Source of the DNA: Rhodotorula mucilaginosa
Lineage: Eukaryota; Basidiomycota; Microbotryomycetes; Sporidiobolales; Sporidiobolaceae
Assembly (NCBI GenBank): GCA_034406715.1
Contig: CP137866.1
Location: forward strand, 1,116,001-1,180,000
Reading direction: 5' to 3'
Length of the DNA stretch: 64,000 nt
The notes under the pieces were generated by a model. The model ran no database searches and was not told the origin of the DNA. It saw only the letters and a program-made list of their open reading frames with translations. Below, one piece after another: positions 45,752 through 56,400 of the stretch. Within the stretch, counting starts at the first letter, position 1, and the number at the start of each line of letters is the position of its first letter. The translations under genes were made by a program, and so were the position numbers.

Positions 45752-46597
45752 TTGCGAGTCCTCTTCCCATTTTCCCCTTTCACTATTGCTTTGTGCTCTG
45801 CGTGACCGTTTGGAGTCTCCAAATCTGTAGTGATGTTACGACTGAGAAAAAAATTGAATAGCATGGGGCCTTGCATCTCAACGAGTGCAGATCTTTTGCA
45901 CGAACAGCTGTTCTGGGAACTGAAGCGGGACCACTCTCGAGTTTGAGAAGCGGGCACCTGTAAGTGAACGGGGGGACAGAAAGAATGTCACCATGTCACC
46001 CGCTTCGCTCGCGAGCTTCTCCTCGTCTCGCTGCCACTTCCGCTCCACCACGCGCAACGCCCCTCCTGCCAGCAGCTCCTTCAGACAGGAACACATGCTT
46101 GTATAGTTTGTGTGTGACCCGAACGTTGAGATTGCCCCCAATTCTGTATCGCCTGAAGGCAAGGGAGACAGAGATGAAAGTCGTGCGGACGGTTTGAGGC
46201 CGCAGGCTGCTTGGGGCGCTCGTCCTTTCCGAGACAAACCATCTATAGAGTGTGCCAATATACTTTCGCTTGACTTGCGCCCACATTTGACCCTTGCGCC
46301 ACCCTATAGCATTGTCTGTCCTTGCACGTTCCTTCGGCGTCTCTCCTCGGGGTGCCTCGGACTTCCCCGCGCTTGAGGCGGTGTCAGGACTGTGTCAGGC
46401 CTTGGACACGCACTCGCTATCTCCCGCAGCATGCGGTGCACAAGCGAACCCGGCGGCGCATTTTTCCGAACCGTTATGCCGTGGCGCGGACCTCCGCGGA
46501 GCACGTCAGCCTCTCTGGCGTACGGCAAACACGAAGTGAGCGCCTCTGCCGCATCAGCTGGTTTTGCTCTTGCGTTACCACAGCTCTCAGCCTCGAA
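45752..46597. promoter_or_regulatory. intergenic region A-B with duplicated promoter of B
   Basis: About 850 bp. The last 260 bp (from 46338) duplicate the region upstream of gene A. The first part shows no gene; short open frames on both strands have no conserved motif. Confidence 0.45.
46490..46500 (+). promoter_or_regulatory. ACCTCCGCGGA element upstream of gene B
   Basis: Exact copy of the 11-bp element, 98 bp before the start of gene B, in the context GGCGCGG-element-GCACGTCAGC. Confidence 0.45.
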
Positions 46598-48197
46598 ATG
46601 CAATCTTCCAGTCACCTGCCTCTGCCCGTGCGCACCAAAGTCACTATCTGGGAGCTACTCGATATGGCTCGCCGTGTCTGTGCCGAAGCAGAGGCCGTCG
46701 CAACCGTCCGCCGGTCGCAGACAACGCGCCAGACGGACAAACTCCATCCAGCGCTATACCTTGACGGTATGTCCATGCGTCTTTCCTGCGCACGAGACTT
46801 CATGCTGACTTCGCTGCAGGCATCGTGGCGTTGCTGGTCCACGCCCTACTGGCAAGCAAGTGCCCCGACAAACATGAACACAACTTGAATGCTTGGCCCT
46901 CTTTGAAGCGGCTCGTCGAGGAGGAACTACCCACAGAATTGGTTCCGCTCCTGTTCCGCTGCGGTCCCGAGTTGGACCAGCCTTCGAAGATTTGGAAACT
47001 CGTCCACGAGCTTTCAGCTGGCACCTCAGGCTGGCGTGGTGACCAGATGCCCGGTACGTACATGCCGGCTATCTCGCGGAAACGTACACGGCGAGGTCGA
47101 CTAACTTGCGGGCGTGAGCAGCAAACCTCGTCCTCAATCGGCCGACAACCAGTCAACAATTCCATCTTGCCTTCTACTCGCTCAACATGCTTGACTGGGA
47201 GGTTCCGGAAAACCGAAGTAGTCGCATTCCGAAGACACTCCGCACTCGGGCTACTTTTCAATCGCCTGACCAGACAATCCTGGCGGTGCGACCCGAGGTG
47301 GTCATCGTGTCGACGCTCCAACAGCTCCTCCGAGCTCAGGAGGCTCATCAGCGAAACCCGAACCTTCAGCATCAAATGCGCGAACAGGTGCTGCGTCGCG
47401 CATTCTTCGCGCTGAGGACAATTGGCGCAATCATTCGCGACGACATCAGAAAGCAGGTCGCCGAAGACAACAAAACCAACAAAAGGTTCTTTAACCCGAA
47501 AGACTGGATGTACGCCGTACTGCTCTCGGCAGGTCCGCCTCCGCACTACGAACAAGCTCGTCCTCTGTACGACGCCCCCACTCTTAAGCAACTCTTGTTG
47601 CTACTTGGGCAAGTACCTGAACACGATGATTCCCTCATCTCATTCTTCCGCGGACTTTTGCAGGTCGGTTTCTCTTCACGATTGCGAGACACTCAACTGC
47701 AATTCAATTCCCGACTGCGGATCCGACTGACTTCGGGTGACGGCGACACATGCAGGACACTCTGAGTCTACACACATCTGGATACCAACCTAGAAACACC
47801 TTGCAGGTTCGTTTCGGGCTTGGCCATCTCCCAAGTATCTTTTTGAGCTGACAATCGGAGCTGCGCCCATCACGGGCAACAACAGGCTCAGCTAAGCTTC
47901 CCACGTGCAGACAAGGTACTGCACCGGTGGGCGACTCATCAGGAGAGCGTACGTGCTTCTCCGAAGCTTTCGCACCGCTTAAGCGACGCAGCTGACAAAC
48001 CGAGCTCTGACGGTTGGAAGGATGAGGACAGCGAAACTCTTCAAATCGCCCGTGTCCGGACCGCCCCGGAGGTATCGTCGCTGCACCAGGACGGCGACGG
48101 CCCGACTTCCTTTGTCCCCGCACAGAGGTCGCGGTTCAACCTGCGAGGTGCCGCGGCTGGGCTCTTCAAGACGTCGCGACGCACCTTCACCGACTAA
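46598..48197 (+). CDS. unknown protein B (435 aa), tandem paralogue of A
   Basis: Not recognised. Proposed exons are 46598-46766, 46820-47053, 47122-47663, 47756-47806 and 47886-48197. It starts MQSSSHLPLPVRTKVTIWEL. It shares with gene A the phase-1 first junction (LDG then IVALLVHALL), FHLAFYSLNMLDW, RPEVVIVSTLQQLL, DWMYAVLLSAGPP, a 51-nt exon of identical length (DTLSLHTSGYQPRNTLQ) and the exon starting AQLSFPRADKVLHRWATHQE. Where A has a further intron, B reads straight through to a longer Ser/Asp-rich tail. Divergence of the two proteins is substantial, so the duplication is old or the genes evolve fast. Confidence 0.66.
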
Positions 48198-48412
48198 CCG
48201 TTACCAACTAAAAGACTGCCTGTGTTGATCTTGATGCGTTGTAGTGACCGGTCAAGCTTTGTAAAGACCAATGTGTTCGACCAGAGAACTTACAGTATGT
48301 AGAGAGGGAAAAAGCCGCAGGGGAAAAATTTTGCACCTCGAAAAGCCAATCCTCGCCTGGTTGACATCGTCATTCTCTTGCGCCGGCTGCACCGTCGAGG
48401 AGTCCCTGCAGG

Positions 48413-51400
48413 ATGGTGAGGACACTCTGCTTCGTGATTCTGGGCCGCCCGCCCCACTGACCTGCCCCTCCCGGTGACGCTCGCAGGGTGTTCACGGGCT
48501 CTGGACGCTGTTGCAACCAGTGGCCCGTCCGGTGACGCTCGAGACTTTGAAGGACAAGCGACTCGCCATAGATGCGAGCATGTGGCTGTACCAGTTCCAG
48601 ATGGCCACGCGAGACCGCAACACGGGCGATGTCATCTACGGCGCTCACATCAGTTGCGTTCCCACTTACGGCTCGTGATGACTGATTCCCACGATGCTAA
48701 CCAGCGCCTGACGTGGCTCGCAGTGGGAACGTTCAGGCGAATCATGAAGCTCCTGTTCTATGGCGTCAAGCCGGTCTTTGTCTTTGATGGCGACGCGCCC
48801 ACCTTGAAGAAGCGGACCATCGTCAGTTCGGCGTCGGTACTGGCCGCAGTCGCAGGCGGGAACGCTGACCAGTCCGCGCATTCTATACAGGAACAACGGA
48901 AGCGGAGGAAGCAAGGAGCCGGCCGGGACCTTGCCAAGACGGCCCAAGAGCTGCTCGCCGCCCAACTCCGAAGTGCAGCGGCAGAACGCGAAATTGCCAG
49001 GTGAGCTCGCCTTGCTCCCCGCGCATTCATACCGAAGCTGATGTCAGTTGCCGCCCTCAGGAGGAAAGAGAGGATCGCCGCGGCCGAGGCCGGCGCAGAA
49101 AAGTCGGACGCCGGAGACGAGGCCGAAACGAACCAGCCCGCTTCCGCCAAGAAGCCTGTCTACCTCGACGACCTCAACAAGCCCGTCTCGCCCATCAAGC
49201 CTCGCCGAGATGTGCTCCGCGACGACTACGCCCTGCCGCGGATCGAAGGACCGCTCGAATCGCGCGCAAAGCCGTCAGACCCGAGGATCGCGACTGAGGA
49301 AGAGCTGCGCGATTTCCTGGACGATCTCCGTCCCGAAGACCTCGACCTGAACTCGAAGTTCTTCGGCGACTTGCCTACCGAAGTCAAGTACGAGATCATC
49401 GGCGACTTGCGCATCAAGACTCGGCAGGTCAACCACCGCCGCGTCCAGCAGATGCGCGGCACGGCGGCGATCGACTTTTCGAAGGCGCAGATCGAGCACC
49501 TGATGGAGCGCAACTCGTACACCCAAAAGCTCCTGTCCATCACGGACGAGCTCGGCAAATCGGCCATCGCCATCCCGACTCGAGTCGCCGGTCAGCGGAA
49601 TCGCGAGTACGTCCTCATGAAGCAGGACGCGAGCAAAGGCGGCGGCTGGGTCCTCGGTGTGAAGAATCCCGAAATCTCGAATACGCAGCCGATTGTCATC
49701 GAATCGACCACGGACGAGAGCGCCGACGAGCGGACAGATACGGACGAGTTCGAGGAGGTCGGTTTCGACTCGCCCGAGTGCGTTATTTCTTCTAGTGCAT
49801 GCACAGCTTTCCTTCGAGTGACATGCTGACGCTTTTCACGCACCAGGAAACCGACGGTCGGACTCCCCACGCCCGACGTCGAAGCGCGTCGCATATTGGC
49901 AGAAGAAGCTATTTTCGCGCGCGTGAACGCCAAATCGATGCAGAATCCTCTCGATCCCTATCTCGACCAACCAGCGGCTTCGACATCGACCCGTCCGAAT
50001 CTCTTCCACGCGGACGAAATGGCAGAGGGTGTCGCCGGAGAAGAGGACCCCGCGCTTCAGCAGGCGCTTTATGAGTCGGCGCAACAAGACTCGGCTCACG
50101 TCCTTCCGCCGGCGCCTCCTCGTGCTACACGTCCTTACCATGGAAGTGGGCGCGCTAAGCGACCCACAATCGCAAGCTCGGCGGCCGCGACGGGCTCGGC
50201 AGACATTTTCGTCAAAGTGCCGCTACCGCCTGTCGCCGCTCAGAACACTTCGGCTCAAGCTACCGGAACTCCAGCACTTGACAGCGATGACGAGCTCGAA
50301 TACGTCGATGTCACTCCGTCCACCAGTCGGTCCGCACCGCCATTGCACGCACCGGCACCGCGGAAAGATCAGATCACCCTCTCAGATTCCGAAGGATCCG
50401 ATGCATTCGAGGAAGTCGGAGTCGGCACCAACGGACCGAAAACAGACATCTCCGGCACGGTTACGACTTCAGCCGACCCCTCGCGGACGTCTCGACCCGC
50501 TTCACGCGCAGCATCGCCGCCCCAGCCAGATCCTTCGGCCGCACCAGTCCGCTCCCTGCTCGATAGCATTTTGCCCTCCGACTCGGAATCCGACGACGAC
50601 GAACACTCGCCAAGGACCAAATCCCGACAGCTTCCTTCTCCTCGCAAGCCTCCCCCGGTCGCTCCGCCGCGGTTGTCGCCGTCACCAGATCCTTTCGAGC
50701 GTTACGAGCGCGCGGAAGAAGAGCGGCAGCGAGCGAACGAAGTTGAAGAGTCTGGAGGGCGTGTACAGTCGACCGACTTTGCGGTCGAAGATGCGAAGCT
50801 CTTGCGTCGCTCGTCGCCTCCCCCGCAGCATGACGGAACGCCCTCGCAGGGCAATCCAGCGCCCTCGGACACGAGAGGTCTGTATCACGCGCAGCTCGAG
50901 CGACAAAACCCGACTGTGGCCGAGAATCGGAAGAGCCCCTCGCCATCCGATCTCCCGACCGTGCTCCCACCGTCCGAGAAGGCGCTCAACGCGATTGAAA
51001 CCGACGAGATGGCGGCTTTGCCGAACGTGCTGGCTGCGATGCCGTCACCCGAAATCACCAAAAGCCACGACGCACCACCTCCTCCTCCGAACGGCGGGGC
51101 GCCTGCCACTGCGGAAGACCCGCCGGTCCAGTACCTAGAAGATCTCGAACTAGCCGCCATCGCAACTCCGCTACCGCCTCCTGCCGCCGCCGCGCCTCCT
51201 CAAGGTGCTGTATCCTCCAACACGAAGAGTAAAGGCAAGGCGAAAGAAGTCGTTCAGTACCTGGAAGACCTGGAGAATCCGAGGGCTGGACGTCCGGCGC
51301 CGGTCAACGTCGATGCGGGCGCGGAGGACGAGGAGTTCTTCTCCGACTGGAGCCGGAGTCCATCACCACGCCCTTCCCGTGGTGCAGAAAAGAGTGCTTT

Positions 51401-53215
51401 CGATCGGCAGGTCGAGCGCACGTACGAGGATGACCCGGACGAGGAAGAGGAGGCAGCACTCGCGATGATGCGGGAAGAAGGCGCCTACGCGGACGTGATG
51501 GCGCAGCTGCGGAACAACTCGGTCGAGGCGATGCGGCTCGAGGCGGAGAGGGAAGTTGCTCGCCTTTCTGCGCAGAAGCGTGCCGAGATGCGTAACGCCG
51601 ACGGCGTCACGAGGCAGATGGCAATCGACATCAGGGTGAGCTGTCGTCCTTCACAGTTGCCTCAGACCTTACGCTGACTTTGACATCGCAGGAAATGCTC
51701 GTCCTCTTCGGCATTCCCTTCGTTGATGCACCGTCCGAAGCAGAGGCCGAATGCGCCTCGTTGCTTGAACGCCAACTCGTCGACGGTATCGTTACGGACG
51801 ACTCCGATGTCTTTCTCTTCGGTGGTTCGCGCATCTACCGCAACATGTTCAACGAGGCGAAATACGTCGAGTGCTACCTCCTGTCCGACCTCGAGCGCGA
51901 GATCGGCCTTGATCGCTCAAAGCTTGTGCGACTCGCCTACCTCCTCGGAAGTGATTACACCGAAGGTCTGCCGGGTGTCGGCGTCGTCGCTGGTCGGGAA
52001 CTGTTGGAGGAGTTCCCGGGTGACGATGGTCTCATCAAATTCCGGCATTGGTGGGACAAGGTGCAGAAGGGCATCGACACGCCGGAAGACACCAACACCA
52101 CGTGGAAGAAGCGCTTCGTGAGTCCCTTTTTACATATGCAGCACTGCGCGCCGCTGACGTCCTGAGCGGTCCCCTACAGAAAAGCGGTCATCGCCAGCTT
52201 GTGCTCGATCAAGGCTGGCCCAGCGCCGAAGTCGTAAGTCTCTCGTCATTTGATCAGCGCTGGATGCAGTGCAGCTGACGTTATTGATATGCACAGCGCC
52301 AAGCATACTATCGCCCCGTCGTCGATGACAGCGAAGAGCGATTCTCGTGGGGCAGTCTCGATTTAGACGGTCTGCGCATGTGAGTCGGCGAGGCTTTCTT
52401 GTGACACGCTCTTGTCCTGACTGCTCTCCACGCAGGTACCTCCACCGTTCGCTCGGTTGGGGTCAAGCAAAGTCCGACGAGATCCTCTTGCCGCTGATCA
52501 AGCGGGAGCAAGAACGCAAGGAGGGCAAACTCAAGTCGCAAGCGATGGTCACCGACTTGTGCGCATACCGAGTCCCTTTCTACACGTACGCATCCCGACG
52601 CTGACAGCATGAGTAAACAGCTTTGACTACAGCGCTGGCGAGAAGCAGTTTATGCGCAAGAAGCAGCCGAAGTACGCCAGCAAGCGGTTGCAGAACGTCG
52701 TCCAGGTGCGCGAATTCGTGATCCGACTGCCTCGCTTGCCAGCACGCTCACCGTGGCTCACTGTACTTGCAGGCTTGGAAGGATCGCTCGCAGTCTCCTA
52801 GGGCTGCTGAGCAGGGCAAGTTTGAGGAACTGGCAGACGAGGATGACGGCGAGAACGGTGGAGGAGCAGCAGTCGCGGCAGCGCCCAAGAAGCGCAAGCG
52901 AGCGAGCAAAGGTGGGTGGGCGATTTCTCAGTCGACACCTCGTGTATCTTTGTGTGCTGAATCTGTACAACCTTCGCAGCCAAGCCGGCGGGACGAAAGA
53001 AATCGACGGCAGCGTCGCGTCGGCGAGCGGAAAAAGAGCAGCGCGATGCTCGAGCCGCTGCCAACGGCGGCGTCTACTCGTCCGAGGAAGAGTTCAACTC
53101 GGACAACAACTCGCGCTCGGCGCCGACTGCAGGCCCGAGCCGGGTCCAGCCTGCGCGCAAGAAACGCAAGGCGCTCGTGGCGACCGAGCCGATCTCGGAC
53201 GTCGACACCGATTGA
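48413..53215 (+). CDS. RAD2: Rad2/XPG nucleotide-excision-repair endonuclease
   Basis: 3' incision nuclease of nucleotide excision repair and TFIIH partner (family knowledge). The first coding exon is just the ATG at 48413-48415; the intron 48416-48486 then joins it to GGTGTTCAC, giving MGVHGLW as in Rad2. N-domain motifs: [14 protein letters not shown] and [15 protein letters not shown] (catalytic Asp residues). After a long acidic, Ser/Pro-rich spacer (49.1-51.6 kb, with [20 protein letters not shown] and [20 protein letters not shown]) the I-domain reads [20 protein letters not shown] and [15 protein letters not shown] (catalytic acids), then [20 protein letters not shown] (helix-two-turn-helix). 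The C-terminus has PWRRAYWR-like and [19 protein letters not shown] segments and a basic tail ending SDVDTD. About nine introns. Confidence 0.93.
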
Positions 53216-53418
53216 CGAGCAAGGTCACGTCTGAATGCTTGTTGTGTCCCCATTTTGTCGTACTTACTCTCGCATCTGTAGCATTACGTCCACCCCCTTG
53301 CATATGCACATACCATCTCTTGATCGGTCGAGAGGGGGAACTCCGCAGCTCCCTTTCACGCGCAGCCTGTTACTCTACACTCGGTGCTCGTCCACGTTGT
53401 CCCCAGTGAAGCTGGTGC

Positions 53419-56400
53419 ATGCATAGGCTGCGCAGGAAATCCAACACCAACCAGAACGTCTCGTTGCCTCCGCTCTCGCCGACTCTATCCTCCCACGGAC
53501 CCGATTCGTCGCCGCCTTCCCCGTACATAGACTCGAGGTACTCGAGTTCGCCGAGCTTGCGGGACGTTCAGCCGGCTGTGTACGAGTCGGAAGCTCCATA
53601 CGATTCCGCGCCCGCCCGCCAGCAATTCGCGGTTCCTCCGTCTCGCTTCCCCGCGTCATCGCACAGCATGCAGCAGCAGCCAGGCCAAACGCACTATCAG
53701 CCGCCCGAGCACATGCAGCAGCAGCAGCCGATGATGCACGAGCAACAGTACCAACAGCAGCAGCAGGGTCGGCCAGGATACGGGCAGCCCGAGATGGGCA
53801 CGTACCGCTCTCAGCAGCGGCAGAGCTCCTACGGCGCCCCTCTTCCTCAGCAGCCCGGGCCACGTGGGCCTGACCCGCACAGGCTCAACGGCAGCACCGC
53901 GTCCGACAGTCGGGACGGCTCGCCGGTCCCGCAATCGCCAATCGGCGGTCCAAACGGTGGTCGGCCGTTCCCTCCGCCTTCGCGACACTCGCCCGCCCCC
54001 TCTGCCTCGAACGCTTCGTACCAGACTCGCGAGACTTCAAACGCCCCGTCTCGACCGATCAGTCAGCTCCCGCCTTCGAACAGTTCGCGCTCGCTGGCTG
54101 GACAATCGGGACAAGGTCAGCAACCGCAAACGATCGCCGGCGAGCCGCTGCACGACCTCGGACGAGCCGTGGCGCTTCTGAAGAGCAGCAAGTTCTACGC
54201 AGAGGGCGAGTCTTACCCGATATCGTGCAATTTCGCTTCGCTTTGCTGACCAGCCTCTCGGCGCACAGGCTTCTTGATGAAAAGGGTCGAAGCCGGTCCG
54301 GACGGCAAGATGCCTGCCGCGGCCGAGGCGCAATGGGCCAAGTGGTTCGTGCAGCTCTCGGGCACGATCATGTCGACCTGGAACGCTGCCGACATGGAGG
54401 AAGCAGCCCGCAACGGACGCACGGTGCGTCACTCGGCTTCCTCAGCCGCTGCCACGAGAAACTTGCTCACCAGCCGAAATCCGCAGGTCCCGCCGCACTA
54501 CCTGAATCTGCAAGACGCCTTCGTTCACCCCTTCCCCCCGTCTCCGCGCGGCCCGAAAACGCCAACGGCTTTCCAGTTTGCGCTCAACAGCGCCGGCGCA
54601 AATCGCATTCTCTTCTGCGCCCCCTCCCTGCAGTCGTTAACGGTACGTCTGCGCGGGCAATGGATGACATTCCGTTCAAATCTGATGTCCGACCACACAC
54701 GCAGATGTGGATCAATGCGATCCGCTTGTCGGTCTGGGAGCGCTCGCGCTGCAACGAGATCTGGACCGGCTCGCTTCTCGGCTTGCGGGAACCTCGCCCT
54801 CTGGGATGGCAAGGCTTCGAGGCAGGCCTTCCTGCTTCGGGCAACAGCAAACATGCACCTGCGGTGCCGGGACGCGTCGAAGGCTGGATCAAAGCGCGCC
54901 TGCCGGGCGATACCGAGTGGCGTCGCGTCTGGGCGGTTGTCCTCCGCGGCGCGAACGTGCCGACGAGATCGGGTGGCCCAGCGGCGGCGGCGTCTCCTCC
55001 CGTCGAGGAGAAAAAGTCGAAGCGGAGTAGCTTGCTCAGCTTTGGTTCAAAGAAGGACAAGAAGGAAGAGTCTGCGGTCGTCGCGGTGGAGGAACTGCCG
55101 GGCGAGGGCGCCTACAGCACGATCGCCTTCTTCGAACGCAAGCCCAAGAAAGGCGATCAGCCGATTTGCATCGCGCAGCATGTCTTCTACGGTCAGTCGG
55201 AGCGGGTGCAGAACACCTGCGGAAGAGCAAAACTGACTGCGCTCTTCCACCGCAAACAGTCTCGGCCATCTTCCCCGAGTCCGAGGCGCTCCTTGAGCAC
55301 TCGACGCTCTTCAAGATCGAGGGAACGTTCCTCGACCCGTCGGACGGATACCTCAACAGCGGCTGGGGCATCGGAGGCCGGGCTGAAAAGCAAGGGTACG
55401 GCCTGCTGATGCTCGAGGAAGGCGGCTTGCTCGACATGCTCCACTGGATCGTAGCACTCGCCGACGTCTTCAAGGTGTGTACCTTCTCCCTGACCCGAGT
55501 CGTCACGCCGATACTGACTTGCCCACGCTTCTGCAAGCTCTATGGTCGTCCGCGAAACTTCTCCTTCGACCCGCGCGACCCGAACTCGCTCTACTTTGCT
55601 CTGCCGATCGGACCGCATCGAGACCGCCAATTCCTCGACCGAGAACGTGCGTCGACGGCTCGTACTCTGCACGCGCGTGATGCATCGCTAATCTCTTGAT
55701 CCCTCCGCAGTCGTCGACGGCCTCAACGTCAACGAGAGTCGGCCCCGCGCGATTCGCGCAACCTTTCACAGTAAGTCCGACGGACTGCAGGCGTCGAGTT
55801 TGCTGCACTCCCTGACGCTCTCTCCCCCTTCCTCAGATATCCTTTTCGACCGTATGCGAGGAGTCCGCCCCGCCGCCTTGCCGCCTCCTTCGCCGGTGGC
55901 GCCGCCGACCCCGGTCCAGCCCAGCGAAGACGAGGCACAGCGGTCCGCTGCGTCCCTCCCTCCGAACGAGTCCTCGCAGCTCCCGCCTGTTCTACCCACC
56001 ATCGGAGAGGGTTCCCAAGTCGAAGAGACACCATCTGCGCCGCTCTCGGAACACGGGCAGTACCCGAGCGCAGCGACGATTCCCGGAAATGCACCATACG
56101 CGCCGAGAGACACGGAAGCGATGCGGAGCGTGCAGCAACCGCGTCAACAAGAGTCGGACCGTCGCTCTTCTCGCTACGGCATCATCGACGAAACTCCTGT
56201 CGACGTGGCCGCGAAGCAGCAGCAGCAGCAGCAGCAGCAGCCGACTACAGCCGTCTCCGCTCCGCCAGTCGCCTCAGTTCCAGCGGGTACTGCGGTTTCC
56301 TCGGATGAACGCCGGCAGCCCAGCCGGGGCGAGAGCAGCAACGAAGGACCTCTCGCCACCTATCAGGCTTTCTTGGCCTCGGATATCGCTCGCGAACGCA

